64,000 nucleotides of DNA from Microbacterium suaedae (GCF_003254645.1 NZ_PNFD01000001.1:1302001-1366000), one strand, 5' to 3'. Shown: positions 8,963-19,104, counted from the stretch's first letter. Made by a program: numbers and translations. The notes: a model not told the origin generated them from the letters alone.

Positions 8963-9750
8963 TGCGGTCGTCCTTTCAGCGGAGCGCGCGTGAGCGAGTC
9001 GATCGGGAAGAAGGCGCGGCCGGGTGTTCCGGCGGGGGCGGATCCGGTCGCGTACGGGGTCATGTCCATCGGCGGCATGTCCTCGGCCCCGTCGGTGAGA
9101 CCCACCTCCTCCTCCGCGGGCCCCTCGGCGGCGAGCCGGGCGATGGCCGCTCGATCGTCACCGTCGAGCGGCGGAAGCGTGCGGCACACCGCCGCGACGG
9201 CGCCCTGCCAGGGCGATTCGGCCTCCTGCAGGTGCAGACGCAGCAGTTCGAGGCCCGCGCGGTGGGCCAGGAGGATCCCGCGCGCCCCGTCGACGCTATG
9301 CGCCGCGCCGAACTCCAGCACATAGGCGAGGTGATCGGGCAGCTCGTCGTCGCTGACCTCGAGGCCCTCGTCGCGGTAGCGCTGCTTGACCTCCAGCAGC
9401 GCCATGCCGCGGCGGCGCGTGTCGCCGTTGGCGAAGTAGGTCAGGTACAGGCAGCCACGACGGCGCGTGTCGAAAGTCTCGACGTACTCGGCGCGCACCT
9501 CGTACGGATCCCGCGCGGTCAGCGCGCGGATCACTCCGCGCAGCTCCTCGCGCACCGGGTCGGGCAGGGTTCGCGCGAGCGCATCGAGCGACGGCAGCGC
9601 CCCGTACGCCCCCTCGTCCGGATACTGTAGCAGCCACGAGGCGACGAGCCAGGCGGCGCGCGTCTGCTCGTCGTCGAGTACCGGATCCGCCTGTTCGGCG
9701 GAGGTGCGGCCGAGCAGGCCCCCGATCATCTCGCGCAGCGCCATCGTCAC
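8959..9750 (-). CDS. narJ: Nitrate reductase assembly chaperone (molybdenum cofactor insertion)
   Basis: Cytoplasmic chaperone needed to load the molybdenum cofactor into NarG; not part of the final enzyme. The protein of 263 residues is all-helical, with AWLVASWLLQYPDE and the YVETFDTRRRGCLYLTYFANGDTRRRG-type NarJ core (cited here in part: ETFDTRRRGCLYLTY). The start is a GTG at 9750 in a GTGA overlap with narH, with an ATG two codons on. The C-terminal 40 residues are Gly/Pro-rich and variable. Confidence 0.95.
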   Translation of the reverse strand: MTMALREMIGGLLGRTSAEQADPVLDDEQTRAAWLVASWLLQYPDEGAYGALPSLDALARTLPDPVREELRGVIRALTARDPYEVRAEYVETFDTRRRGCLYLTYFANGDTRRRGMALLEVKQRYRDEGLEVSDDELPDHLAYVLEFGAAHSVDGARGILLAHRAGLELLRLHLQEAESPWQGAVAAVCRTLPPLDGDDRAAIARLAAEGPAEEEVGLTDGAEDMPPMDMTPYATGSAPAGTPGRAFFPIDSLTRAPLKGRPQ

Positions 9751-11342
9751 GCCGTCCGCGGCTCGGGGAACATGCCCTTCGGCGTATCCCGACCGTTCCA
9801 GTTCAGCAGATTGACACGCCCCTTGAGGTGGCCGTCGTCCGCGAGCTTCTGCCCATTCGACTGTGCGCCGGGAACGTCCTCCATGCCCGGGCCGCCGTCG
9901 AAGTTGAGCGGGCAGTCGGTGCCGATCGCCTCGAGATCGTGCGCCGACTCGGAGTGCCCCGCGGGGATCACGTACCGGTCGTCGTACTTCGCGAGCGCGA
10001 GCAGGCGGTACATCTCGTCCATCTCCTCGGGCTCCATGCCGACCGAGAGGGGCATCGACTCGTCGCCCGGCTTCCCGAGGTTGATGTCGCGCATGTACGA
10101 GCGCATGCCCGCCATCTTCTTGAGCACATCGGCGACGAGGTCGACGTCGCCCGCCGTGAAGAGATTCGCGAGATAGCCGAGCGGAATCCGAAGCTCGTCG
10201 ATCGCCGCGAACAGGTTCACGGCGTCCTCGGCGTCGTAGCCCGTGTCCTTGACGACGTCGACGACGGGCGACAGCGGCGGGATGTACCAGACCATCGGCA
10301 TCGTGCGGTACTCGGGGTGCAGCGGCAGCGCCACCTCGTACTCCTTGATGAGCTTGTACACGGGCGAACGCTGCGCCGCCATGATCCAGTCGTGCGAGAT
10401 GCCCGCCTGCTCCGCAGCCTGCATGACCTCCGGATCATGAGGATCCAGGATCACGCTCTTCTGGGCCTCGTAGAGCTCATGCTCATCCGTCACGGACGCC
10501 GCCTCGGTGACGCGATCGGCGTCGTAGAGCACGAGGCCGATGTAACGCAGGCGGCCGACGCACGTCTCGGCGCACACCGTCGGATCCCCGTTCTCGATGC
10601 GCGGATAGCAGAACGTGCACTTCTCGGCCTTGCCGGTCTTGTGATTGAAGTAGATCTTCTTGTACGGGCAGCCCGAGACGCACATGCGCCAGCCCCGGCA
10701 GCGCTCCTGGTCGACGAGGACGATCCCGTCCTCCTCGCGCTTGTAGATCGCTCCCGACGGGCACGAGGCGGCGCAGGACGGGTTCAGGCAGTGCTCGCAG
10801 ATGCGCGGCAGATAGAACATGAAGGTGCTCTCGAACTCGAGCTTCACCTTGTCCTCGATGCCCTTCAGCATCGGGTCCTTGTCTTTGTGGGCGTAGGTGC
10901 CGCCGAGGTCGTCGTCCCAATTGCCCGACCACTTCACCTGCATGTCCTCGCCCGTGAGGAGCGACTTCGGCTTGGCCGTGGGGATGTGCTGCTGCTCGGG
11001 CGCCGACAGGAGGTTGTCGTAGTCGTACGTCCAGGGCTCGTAGTAGTCCTCGATCTCGGGCAGCTTAGGGTTCGAGAAGATCGACGCGAGCTTCTTGAGC
11101 TTGCCGCCGTCGCGCAGCTTGAGCCGCCCCGATCGCGAGAGCGCCCACCCACCGCGCCACTTGTCCTGGTCCTCGTACCCCCGCGGATACCCCTGCCCGG
11201 GCCGCGTCTCGACGTTGTTGAACCACACGTATTCGGTGCCCTTGCGGTTCGTCCATGCCTGCTTGCAGGTCACGGAGCATGTGTGGCATCCGATGCACTT
11301 GTCGAGGTTCATGACCATCGACATCTGCGCCATCACTCGCAT
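9747..11342 (-). CDS. narH: Respiratory nitrate reductase beta subunit (iron-sulfur)
   Basis: Electron-transfer subunit with three [4Fe-4S] and one [3Fe-4S] centre. The 531-residue protein shows CIGCHTCSVTCK near the N-terminus, then CEHCLNPSCAASCPSG, CRGWRMCVSGCPYKK and CTFCYPR with CAETCVGR. The Trp in CRGWRMC replaces a cluster cysteine, as is usual in NarH and explains the 3Fe cluster. The start at 11342 has a GAGGGGAG ribosome binding site and lies 13 nt after the narG stop. Confidence 0.97.
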   Translation of the reverse strand: MRVMAQMSMVMNLDKCIGCHTCSVTCKQAWTNRKGTEYVWFNNVETRPGQGYPRGYEDQDKWRGGWALSRSGRLKLRDGGKLKKLASIFSNPKLPEIEDYYEPWTYDYDNLLSAPEQQHIPTAKPKSLLTGEDMQVKWSGNWDDDLGGTYAHKDKDPMLKGIEDKVKLEFESTFMFYLPRICEHCLNPSCAASCPSGAIYKREEDGIVLVDQERCRGWRMCVSGCPYKKIYFNHKTGKAEKCTFCYPRIENGDPTVCAETCVGRLRYIGLVLYDADRVTEAASVTDEHELYEAQKSVILDPHDPEVMQAAEQAGISHDWIMAAQRSPVYKLIKEYEVALPLHPEYRTMPMVWYIPPLSPVVDVVKDTGYDAEDAVNLFAAIDELRIPLGYLANLFTAGDVDLVADVLKKMAGMRSYMRDINLGKPGDESMPLSVGMEPEEMDEMYRLLALAKYDDRYVIPAGHSESAHDLEAIGTDCPLNFDGGPGMEDVPGAQSNGQKLADDGHLKGRVNLLNWNGRDTPKGMFPEPRTA

Positions 11343-11355
11343 CGTTCGACTCCCC

Positions 11356-14300
11356 TCAGTACTCGACGTCCTGGTTCGTGCGACGGCGGATCACCGTCAC
11401 CTCGTCACGCTGGTTTCCCGTCGGTCCGTAGTAGTTGAACGCGAACGAGAGCTGGCCGTAGCCGCCCACCAGGTGCGTGGGCTTGATCATGATGCGCGTG
11501 AGCGAATTGTGGATCCCGCCGCGTTTGCCGCTCGTCTCAGACAGCGGCACGTTCGCGGTGCGCTCCTGCGCGTGGTGCATGAATGCCGTTCCCTTCGGCA
11601 TCCGATGCGACACGATCGCGCGCGCCGCGACGACGCCGTTTCGGTTGACGGCCTCGATCCAGTCGTTGTCGGCGATACCGACGGCCTCGGCATCTTCGAC
11701 GCTCATCCAGATGGTCTGGCCACCGCGGCCGAGCGCCATCATGAAGAAGTTCTCCTGATACATCGAGTGGATCGCCCACTTGTTGTGCGGCGTCAGATAG
11801 CGCACCGAGATCGTCGTGCCGTCGGTGTCACCGACCTTCCGCTCGCCGAACAGGGCGTTCATGTCGAGCGGCGGGCGGAACGCCGGAAGCATGTCGCCCA
11901 TCTCGAGGAACCAGTCGTGGTCGACGTAGAAGTGGTAGCGCCCCGTCAGCGTGTGCCACGGCTTCAGCCGCTCCACGTTGATCGTGAAGGGCGAGTAGCG
12001 GCGGCCGCCCGTCTCGGATCCGCTCCACTCGGGCGAGGTGATGACGGGCACGGGCGCCGCCTTGGCGTCCTCGAACGACACCTGCTTGCCCTCGTGCTCG
12101 GCCGAGAGATCGGCGAGTTTCACGCCCGTACGCTTCTCGAGAGTATGGAAGCCCTCGGTCGCCATCATCCCGTTCGTCGTACCCGACAGCCCGAGGATGT
12201 AGTCGGCCGCCTGGCGGTCGGTCTCGAGCTTGGGCTGCCCCGCGCCCACGCCCGTCCGCACGACCCCGTTGAGCCGTCGGAGGCGCTCGACGTGGTGATG
12301 CACGTCGTAGGGGATGCCCCTCGTCGTCATGCCCGCCTTCTCGAGCAACGGGCCGATCGAGGTGAACTTCTCGTGGATCTTCGTATAGTCACGCTCGACC
12401 TCGACGAGCTTCGGCATCGTCACGCCGGGCACGGGCTCGCACTCGCCGAGCTTCCAGTCGAGCACCCGGCCGTGCGGGGTGTTCACCTCGTCAGGCGTGT
12501 CGTGCTGAAGCGGGAAGGCGACGACGTCGGTGCGGGTTCCGAGATGCGTCTCGGCCAGCTCGGAGAAGCGCTCCGCGATCGTGCGCCAGGTCTCCCAGTC
12601 GGTGCGCGACTGCCACGGGGTCGAGATCGCCGGATTGAAGGTGTTGACGAACGGGTGCATATCGGTCGTCGAGAGATCGTGCTTCTCGTACCAGGTGGCG
12701 GCGGGCAGCACGACGTCGCTGTGCAGCGTCGTCGACGTCATGCGGAAGTCGAGGGTGAGAAGGAGGTCGATCTTGCCCGTCTTGCCCTTCTCACGCCAGC
12801 GCACATCGCGCGGGCGGAGGTGCTCGGGCGTCTCGTCGGCCGACACCGTGTTGTCGACCCCGAGAAGGTGCTTGAGGAAGTACTGCTCGCCCTTCGCGCT
12901 GGAACCGAGCGTGTTCGCCCGCCACATGGCCCAGATCCGCGGATGGTTCCCGTCGGCATCCGGATCCTCGACCGCGAAGTTGATCTCCTCGCTCTTGAGC
13001 TTCTCGACGAGGTAGTCGCTCGCGCCCTTCCCCTCAGCTCTCGCCTCGTCGACGATGTCGAGCGGATTGCGATCGAACGAGGGATAGAACGGCTGCCAGC
13101 CGAGTCGCGTCGCCTGTGCGACGGCGTCGGCCGTCGCCATCCCCGCGAACTTCCCCTTCCCGGCGCGGGCGGCGAGTGTGTCGGCACCGAACTGGTCGTA
13201 GCGCCACTGGTCGGTGTGCATGTACCAGTAGGTCGTCTGCGTCTGCTGCCGGGGCGGGCGCGACCAGTCGAGCGCGTTCGCCAGGTGCAGCCATCCGGTG
13301 AAGGGCCGGATCTTCTCCTGACCGACGTAGTGCGCCCAGCCGCCGCCGTTGACCCCCTGCGTCCCACACAGCGTCGTGAGGGTGAGGAACGTGCGGTACG
13401 TCTGATCGGAGTGGAACCAGTGATTCGTTCCTGCGCCCATGATGATCATCGAGCGCCCCTGCGAGTCGCGCGCGTTCGCCGCGAACTCTCGGGCGATGCG
13501 CGCCGCGGCCTGGCCGGGAACGCCCGTGATGCGCTCCTGCCACGCGGGTGTGCACGGCACCTCGGCGTCGTCGAGCCCCGTCGGCCACTCGCCGGGAAGG
13601 CCGGCGCGACCCACCCCGTACTCGGCGAGCAGCAGGTCGAACACTGTCGTCACGCGCGTGCCGCCGATCGTACGGTACGGCACCCCGCGGCGGATCGTGT
13701 CGATCTCCCCCTGCGCGGCCGTGTCGAATCGCGGCAGCTCGATCTCGACGACGCCCTCCGCCCCCTCGAGAAGCGACAGGCGCGGCTCGATGTCACCCAG
13801 ATCGAGGTTCCAGCGCCCCTCGCCGTCCTTCGCGTAACGATGACCGAGTGTGCCGTTCGGCACGGCGACGGAGTCGGTGGTCTCGTCCCAGAGAACGGGT
13901 TTCCACTGCGCGTGCTCCGTGTCGCTCTCCTCGCTCGCGCCGGCAGGAAGATCGCTCGCGACGACGAACTTGCCGGGGACGACGGATCCGTCTTCCCGCT
14001 CCTCGAGACGGATCACGAACGGCAGATCCGTGTACCGGCGCACGTACCGATCGAAGTACTCGGTCGTGGAGTCGACGAAGAACTCCTTGAGGATCGTGTG
14101 CCCCATCGCCATCGCGAGCGCGCCGTCGGTTCCCGACGCGGGTGCGAGCCACTCGTCCGCGAACTTGACGTTCTCGGCGTAGTCGGGGGCGACCGCGATG
14201 ACCTTCTGACCGCGGTATCGCGCCTCGGCCATCCAGTGCGCGTCGGGCGTGCGGGTGAGGGGGATGTTGGATCCCCACATCATCAGATACGACGAGTTGA

Positions 14301-15093
14301 ACCAGTCGCCCGACTCGGGCACATCGGTCTGGTCACCGAAGACCTGCGGGCTCGACGGCGGAAGATCGGCGTACCAGTCGTAGAACGACAGCATGGATCC
14401 GCCGATGAGCTGGTGGAATCGGGCACCCGATGAGAACGACACGGGGCTCATGGCCGGGATCGGCGAGAAGCCGGTCGCGCGGTCCGGACCGATCTCCTTG
14501 ACGGTGTAGACGTACGCGGCGGCGACGATCTCGACCGCCTCATCCCACGTCGCGCGCACGAGCCCGCCCTTGCCGCGCTTCGCCTTGTACTCGGCCGCCC
14601 GCTCGGGATCCTCGACGATCGACTTCCACGCGAGCACAGGATCGCCATGCTGCCGCTTCGCCTCCCGGAACAGGCGGATCAGCGCTCCGCGCACGTAGGG
14701 GTAGCGCACGCGCGTCGGCGAGTACGTGTACCAGGAGAACGAGGCTCCGCGCGGGCAGCCGCGGGGCTCGTACTCGGGCATATCAGGGCCGGCCGAGGGG
14801 TAGTCCGTCGCCTGGGACTCCCAGGTGATCAGGCCGTCCTTCACGTAGACCTGCCACGAGCACGATCCCGTGCAGTTGACGCCGTGGGTCGAACGGACGA
14901 CCTTGTCGTGCGCCCACCTCGAGCGATAGAACGAGTCGCCCTGGCGACCGCCCTTGTGGTGGATCTCGCGCTTGTCCTCCGACACATCCGCCGCGCGCGA
15001 GAAGATGCGCCGCGTGCCGATCAGTGCGTCCATGAGGGCGTTGTCGGTGCCGCCCTTCTTCGCCGCTGCGGGTCGGTCGTCGATCGACGTCAT
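11356..15093 (-). CDS. narG: Respiratory nitrate reductase alpha subunit (molybdopterin)
   Basis: Catalytic subunit reducing nitrate to nitrite at a Mo-bis-MGD centre, facing the cytoplasm. The 1245-residue length is normal. Near the N-terminus it has HGVNCTGSCSWQVYVKDG followed about 35 residues on by RGCPRG, the His/Cys pattern of the FS0 cluster, and further on SSYLMMWGSNIPLTRTPDAH of the cofactor domain. It begins 3 nt after the narK stop. Intact and full-length, so the cell should respire nitrate anaerobically if cofactor is supplied. Confidence 0.98.
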   Translation of the reverse strand: MTSIDDRPAAAKKGGTDNALMDALIGTRRIFSRAADVSEDKREIHHKGGRQGDSFYRSRWAHDKVVRSTHGVNCTGSCSWQVYVKDGLITWESQATDYPSAGPDMPEYEPRGCPRGASFSWYTYSPTRVRYPYVRGALIRLFREAKRQHGDPVLAWKSIVEDPERAAEYKAKRGKGGLVRATWDEAVEIVAAAYVYTVKEIGPDRATGFSPIPAMSPVSFSSGARFHQLIGGSMLSFYDWYADLPPSSPQVFGDQTDVPESGDWFNSSYLMMWGSNIPLTRTPDAHWMAEARYRGQKVIAVAPDYAENVKFADEWLAPASGTDGALAMAMGHTILKEFFVDSTTEYFDRYVRRYTDLPFVIRLEEREDGSVVPGKFVVASDLPAGASEESDTEHAQWKPVLWDETTDSVAVPNGTLGHRYAKDGEGRWNLDLGDIEPRLSLLEGAEGVVEIELPRFDTAAQGEIDTIRRGVPYRTIGGTRVTTVFDLLLAEYGVGRAGLPGEWPTGLDDAEVPCTPAWQERITGVPGQAAARIAREFAANARDSQGRSMIIMGAGTNHWFHSDQTYRTFLTLTTLCGTQGVNGGGWAHYVGQEKIRPFTGWLHLANALDWSRPPRQQTQTTYWYMHTDQWRYDQFGADTLAARAGKGKFAGMATADAVAQATRLGWQPFYPSFDRNPLDIVDEARAEGKGASDYLVEKLKSEEINFAVEDPDADGNHPRIWAMWRANTLGSSAKGEQYFLKHLLGVDNTVSADETPEHLRPRDVRWREKGKTGKIDLLLTLDFRMTSTTLHSDVVLPAATWYEKHDLSTTDMHPFVNTFNPAISTPWQSRTDWETWRTIAERFSELAETHLGTRTDVVAFPLQHDTPDEVNTPHGRVLDWKLGECEPVPGVTMPKLVEVERDYTKIHEKFTSIGPLLEKAGMTTRGIPYDVHHHVERLRRLNGVVRTGVGAGQPKLETDRQAADYILGLSGTTNGMMATEGFHTLEKRTGVKLADLSAEHEGKQVSFEDAKAAPVPVITSPEWSGSETGGRRYSPFTINVERLKPWHTLTGRYHFYVDHDWFLEMGDMLPAFRPPLDMNALFGERKVGDTDGTTISVRYLTPHNKWAIHSMYQENFFMMALGRGGQTIWMSVEDAEAVGIADNDWIEAVNRNGVVAARAIVSHRMPKGTAFMHHAQERTANVPLSETSGKRGGIHNSLTRIMIKPTHLVGGYGQLSFAFNYYGPTGNQRDEVTVIRRRTNQDVEY

Positions 15094-15096
15094 GCG

Positions 15097-16311
15097 TCAA
15101 GCCCCCTTCGTCGGTGCGGTTGCGCGAGCTCTCCCGACGTACAGGGCGATCACGAGCGCGATCGCCGTGCAGACGGCGAGGAAGACGATGCCGAGCGTGT
15201 AGCTCTCGAGTTCGGTCCACATCCAGCCGAGGAGCAGCGGCGGCACGAAGCCGCCGAGACCGCCGGCGGCTCCGACGAAGCCCGTGATCGACCCGACCAT
15301 GCTGGGCTCGCTCGTCTGCGCGATGAGCGCGAACGTCGCCCCGGATCCGGCGCCGAGCCCGACCGCCATGAGCAGGAAGCACGCGGTCCCGAGGGGCATG
15401 AGCGGCGGGTCGAAGGCGAGGACGATCGCGGCCACGAGCACGAGGCCCGACGACGAGACGAGCGCACGGGCGGCCCCCATCTTGTCCGAGAGGAACCCGC
15501 CGATCGGGCGCATGACGACGGCGGCGATCACGAAGCCCGCCATGCGCAGCGATGCGTCAGCGCCGTCGAGCCCGTAGGCGTTGACGAGGTAGGTCGGGAT
15601 GTAGACCGAGAACGCGACATAGCCGCCGAACGACAGCGCGTAGAGATAGCAGGCCTGCCACGTGAGCGAGACGCTCGCGGTCTGCAGCAGCTGATGGCCG
15701 ATGTCCTTCTTCTGCGGCTCCCACCCCGGGGCGTTCTTCATGAGCAGCAGAGCGAGGATCGCGTAGACGGCGAGGGCGACGGCCGTGATGACGAACGGCA
15801 GCAGATCGCCCTGCTCGAACAGCGGAACCGTCGTGAACGCCGCGATCGCCGTGCCGCCCATGCCGACGCCGTAGACGCCGATGGCCGTGCCGCGCGACTT
15901 CGGCGGGAACCACGAGTTCACGTATGGCACGCCGACCGCGAAGCTCGTGCCGGCGACGCCCAGGAAGAAGCCGCCGATCACGAGAGTCACGAAGCTGTGC
16001 TGGCCGATGAAGCCGATGAACAGCAACGGCACGATCGTGAGGAGCGAGATCGTCGGCATCATCAGGCGTCCACCGAAGCGATCCGTCAGGGCGCCGACGA
16101 GGATTCGCCCGATGGATCCGATGAGCACCGGCACCGCGACGAGAAACGCCGCGTCCTCCGCGAGCCCCTGCTCTACGAACACGGGCCCGAGTGGGCTGAG
16201 CAGCGACCACGCCCAGAAGTTCACGGCGAAGCCGAGCGTGGCCATCACCAGGGCGAGCGTGCGCTGTCCCCCCGTCGGTTCGACAGCGCGGTCCGGTGCA
16301 CGAGAACTCAT
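15097..16311 (-). CDS. narK: MFS nitrate/nitrite transporter
   Basis: A 404-residue twelve-helix major facilitator that imports nitrate and/or exports nitrite. N-terminal LGFAVNFWAWSLLSPLGP and the nitrate-signature-like GGFFLGVAGTSFAVGVPYVN with WFPPKSRGTAIGVYG are those of NarK proteins. The ATG at 16311 has a TCTGGAG ribosome binding site, and I prefer it to the frame opening at 16404. First gene of the nar operon and divergent from the MobA gene; no clear FNR- or NarL-type site was seen in the 167-nt gap. Confidence 0.93.
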   Translation of the reverse strand: MSSRAPDRAVEPTGGQRTLALVMATLGFAVNFWAWSLLSPLGPVFVEQGLAEDAAFLVAVPVLIGSIGRILVGALTDRFGGRLMMPTISLLTIVPLLFIGFIGQHSFVTLVIGGFFLGVAGTSFAVGVPYVNSWFPPKSRGTAIGVYGVGMGGTAIAAFTTVPLFEQGDLLPFVITAVALAVYAILALLLMKNAPGWEPQKKDIGHQLLQTASVSLTWQACYLYALSFGGYVAFSVYIPTYLVNAYGLDGADASLRMAGFVIAAVVMRPIGGFLSDKMGAARALVSSSGLVLVAAIVLAFDPPLMPLGTACFLLMAVGLGAGSGATFALIAQTSEPSMVGSITGFVGAAGGLGGFVPPLLLGWMWTELESYTLGIVFLAVCTAIALVIALYVGRARATAPTKGA

Positions 16312-16478
16312 GGCGACTCCAGAGATCTTGCGGCGCCACCCCCACGACGGCGCCCGTCCCGCGACACTCTGGCAGAGAATCGCTTCGCGCAACAGGGCTC
16401 GCACGGAAAGTTCATCTACGCGTGTCGCCGGTTCTGCGAGGCCGCCGCACCGCGCCGCGCGGCCGTACGCTGGCGTAC

Positions 16479-17282
16479 ATGGCGACCCTCGCGATCCTTC
16501 TCACCGGCGGGCGCTCGCGCCGCATGGGCGGCACACACAAGCCCGCGATGCGGATCGGCGCAGAGAGCATGATCGACCGCGTCGCGCGGACGGTCCGGGG
16601 CGCGGATCCCGCGGCGCGGCTCGTCGTCGCCGGCTCGGCGGAGGGCGTCACGGGCACGCACGCCGTCGAGGTCGTCCGGGAGGATCCGCCGTTCTCCGGC
16701 CCGCTCGCAGGTCTCGCGGCGGGCGTCAGGGCCGCCGCCCCGGATCCGGACCGCATCGTCGTCGTCCTCGGAGGGGACATGCCGTTCGTGAGCCCAGATC
16801 TCATCTCGCGGCTGATCGACGAGGTGCTCGGCGGGGCGGAGGCGGCCGGGTGCCATGACGCGACGGGGCACCTGCAGTACCTGTGCACGGCGTGGCGCGA
16901 CGAGGCGCTGCGCGCGCGACTCTCCGCGCTCGAACCCGTCGAGAACCGACCGCTGCGCGCCCTCTACGACGGGGTCGACGTGAGGATCGTCGACGCAGAC
17001 GGCGACGAAGTGCGCGATATCGACACTCCGGACGACTACGCGCGCTCCCTCGTCACCTCAGACGGCCGCGCGATCCCGACGGCGCTCGTCGATGCCGCCC
17101 TCGCAACCGGGCGACTCACCGCCGACGACCTCGTCGCCGTGCTCGATGCGGCGCGGGCGGTCAAGCACGCGGGGTCCGACGCCAATCCGGTCGTCGCCGC
17201 TTTCCTCGCGGGTACTCTGCCGGATCCGACCCGGTCGGCGCTCGACGCGATCGTCGCGATCGCGCGCGACGCGGACGCGTAA
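16479..17282 (+). CDS. mobA: Molybdenum cofactor guanylyltransferase (MobA-like) with DUF6457-like tail
   Basis: Transfers GMP to molybdopterin to make the guanine dinucleotide form required by NarG. Residues 1-190 form a nucleotidyltransferase: LLTGGRSRRMGG followed by HKPAM is the GTP-binding loop, VVLGGDMPFVSPDLISRL the metal/GTP segment, and RDIDTPDDY the C-terminal marker. About 75 extra residues follow (LTADDLVAVLDAARAVKHAG ... VAAFLAGTL), resembling a DUF6457 domain. The THK insertion in the lysine loop is slightly unusual. Divergence from the nar operon fits its job. Confidence 0.9.
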   Translation: MATLAILLTGGRSRRMGGTHKPAMRIGAESMIDRVARTVRGADPAARLVVAGSAEGVTGTHAVEVVREDPPFSGPLAGLAAGVRAAAPDPDRIVVVLGGDMPFVSPDLISRLIDEVLGGAEAAGCHDATGHLQYLCTAWRDEALRARLSALEPVENRPLRALYDGVDVRIVDADGDEVRDIDTPDDYARSLVTSDGRAIPTALVDAALATGRLTADDLVAVLDAARAVKHAGSDANPVVAAFLAGTLPDPTRSALDAIVAIARDADA

Positions 17283-17373
17283 GTTCGATCCCGGGTCCGA
17301 TCCTCGGCGGATGATCGCGCACGACGGGTGCGGATCCCCACCCCCACCACGGGTCGTTCCTCCGACCTCGCGG

Positions 17374-17637
17374 TCAGGCCTCGACGCCCAGCAGATGGAG
17401 CGCACGGGCGACCGCCTCCGCCGGCTCTCCCGCCGCGCCATCACGCAGCAGACGCCCCGCCAGGAGCATCGCGACCGGGCCGGCGGGGCGCGCGATGCAC
17501 TCGGAGGCACGCCCTGCGGCGAGGAGGATCCGTTCGATATCCCCCTCGCTCAGCTCGGCGGCCCCACTGCGCGCGGCTGCCCGCCCCGCCCATGCCCGCG
17601 CCGCCACCACTCGACCCGTGTCGTATGTGTGCCCCAC
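17374..17637 (-). CDS. DUF6457-like small protein
   Basis: An 87-residue helical protein. ILLAAGRASECIARPAGPVA followed by MLLAGRLL matches the DUF6457 pattern (a helix of the LLDLAR-VAH type, then ARPAAPLT and a hydrophobic helix). Such domains are found attached to or beside MobA proteins; the adjacent convergent MobA gene carries a similar tail. The start is a GTG without a good ribosome binding site. Function is unknown; a role in molybdenum cofactor work is inferred only from neighbourhood. Confidence 0.6.
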   Translation of the reverse strand: MGHTYDTGRVVAARAWAGRAAARSGAAELSEGDIERILLAAGRASECIARPAGPVAMLLAGRLLRDGAAGEPAEAVARALHLLGVEA

Positions 17638-17693
17638 GCGGCCACGCTAGCGAGTCCGACGAGATGACAGGGGTCCGACGTCCGGCGGTCCGG

Positions 17694-18458
17694 TCACTCC
17701 GTCGGCACCGCGACGATCGGATCCGTCGTCGGCGCGCCCGTCGGAGATCCGCCGGCCCGCTCGATCGTCACCGCAACCACGTCGCCCGGCGTGAGGGCCC
17801 CGTCCAGGAGGACGGGCGCGTCGGCACCGCCATCGAAGACACCCGCAGACACGGGCGCGTCCTCCCGCACGAACCAGAGTTCGTACTGACGACCGTCCTC
17901 AAGGGGCGGCACATCGTCCGCGATGACGACCGCCTCACGGACGTCATGTGACCAGTGAATCTCGAAGATCCCGCCCTCGGCCAGCGCCTCCGTCACCGTG
18001 CGCGTGTCGTCGGCGACCTCGATGCGCTCGAGCGCCACCACTGCGTCGGGACGGTTGAGGATCTGCAGAGCCACGATTCCCCCGACGCCGACGGCGGCGA
18101 TCAGTACGGCAGATGCGGCGAGCGCGAGGACGCGTCGGCGAAGACGCCCGCGCCTCGGCGCTCCCGCAATGCTGCTCACGCTGCGACCGTCGGAAGGTGC
18201 GGCGGGGTGTTCCTCCTCGGGCTCGTCCGCCGCCGTCGGCTGCGCGATTCGCGCGAGAAGCTCGTCGCGGATGCCCGGCGGGGGCGCGACCTCAGGGGTC
18301 GCCTCCGCGAGAGCGGCGGCAATCTCCTCGTCGCGCGAGACACGATCGCGCAGCTCGGGATGGGCCACGAGCTCCGCTTCCAGCGCTTGCTCGTCCTCCG
18401 GGCTGAGCGCGTGGAGCGCACGGCCGGCGAGCAGCTCGTCCAGACGCCTCTCGTTCAT
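17694..18458 (-). CDS. rskA: Anti-sigma-K factor (RskA family)
   Basis: A 254-residue type II-like membrane protein: a cytosolic N-terminal anti-sigma domain ([21 protein letters not shown]), one membrane helix (about residues 110-132) and an extracytoplasmic RskA domain ([17 protein letters not shown]). It should hold SigK at the membrane and release it after regulated cleavage. The start overlaps the sigK stop by 4 nt, so sigma and anti-sigma are made together. The divergent fasciclin lipoprotein repeats the mycobacterial sigK-rskA-mpt83/mpt70 logic. Confidence 0.92.
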   Translation of the reverse strand: MNERRLDELLAGRALHALSPEDEQALEAELVAHPELRDRVSRDEEIAAALAEATPEVAPPPGIRDELLARIAQPTAADEPEEEHPAAPSDGRSVSSIAGAPRRGRLRRRVLALAASAVLIAAVGVGGIVALQILNRPDAVVALERIEVADDTRTVTEALAEGGIFEIHWSHDVREAVVIADDVPPLEDGRQYELWFVREDAPVSAGVFDGGADAPVLLDGALTPGDVVAVTIERAGGSPTGAPTTDPIVAVPTE

Positions 18459-19057
18459 GCCATGGCCCCCATCGTCGTCCTCAGCCGCGACAACCCGTCG
18501 CGCATTCTCGTCTTCACTGTGCCCAAGGGCGCTCCTGTGAGCGCGGCGATCTCCCGCTGCGAATAACCGCCGTAGTAAGACAGCGTCAGCGCCTCCCTCT
18601 GGTTCTCGGGCAGCTGCCCGAGGGCCTCGACCACCCGGCGTCCCTCGAGACGAAGCTCCACGTCCTCAGCGACTCCGTCGAACGCCACGCCGATGTCGCG
18701 GATCCCGGCGCGCACGTCTCGATCCACCCCTGCCTGCGAGGATCTCACTCGGTCCACGGCCCGACGATGGGTAATCGTCAGAACCCAAGACCTTCCCTGC
18801 CCTTTCTTCGGAGAGAACTGCGAAGCGGATTGCCAGATCTCGAGGAAAACCTCCTGCAGCACCTCCTCGCTCTGCGCGCGATCTACGAGCACGCGCAGGA
18901 TCAGACCGAACATGCGCGGCGAAAGGAGGTCGTAGAGCCGGCCGAACGCGTTCTGATCGCCGTCAGCGATCTGGAGCAGGATCCGGTCGATGTCGTCAGG
19001 GCGTTCGCCGAGTTGCTCGTCCACGTCCAGACCGTCGATCACCATGACCACAAGCAT
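18455..19057 (-). CDS. sigK: ECF RNA polymerase sigma factor SigK
   Basis: A 200-residue extracytoplasmic-function sigma factor. Region 2 holds [20 protein letters not shown] and [16 protein letters not shown], with [16 protein letters not shown] for -10 recognition; region 4 holds [19 protein letters not shown] and [15 protein letters not shown]. The wording is very close to mycobacterial SigK. The ATG at 19057 has a GAGAGG ribosome binding site; ATG 19045 is an alternative. Coupled to rskA. Confidence 0.93.
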   Translation of the reverse strand: MLVVMVIDGLDVDEQLGERPDDIDRILLQIADGDQNAFGRLYDLLSPRMFGLILRVLVDRAQSEEVLQEVFLEIWQSASQFSPKKGQGRSWVLTITHRRAVDRVRSSQAGVDRDVRAGIRDIGVAFDGVAEDVELRLEGRRVVEALGQLPENQREALTLSYYGGYSQREIAALTGAPLGTVKTRMRDGLSRLRTTMGAMA

Positions 19058-19104
19058 GCCTCAACCTCTCGCATGACGCGTCCCGGAGTTTTTTCGAGAA
19101 CATC

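Noticed and set aside
11095..14433. A 1112-codon open frame on the plus strand opposite narG and narH
   Set aside because: High GC makes long antisense frames common. The translation is rich in Arg/His/Val repeats without any domain, and narG/narH on the other strand are unmistakable.
17284..17302. GTTCGATCC as a tRNA T-arm
   Set aside because: No flanking stem pairing and no acceptor or anticodon arm upstream.
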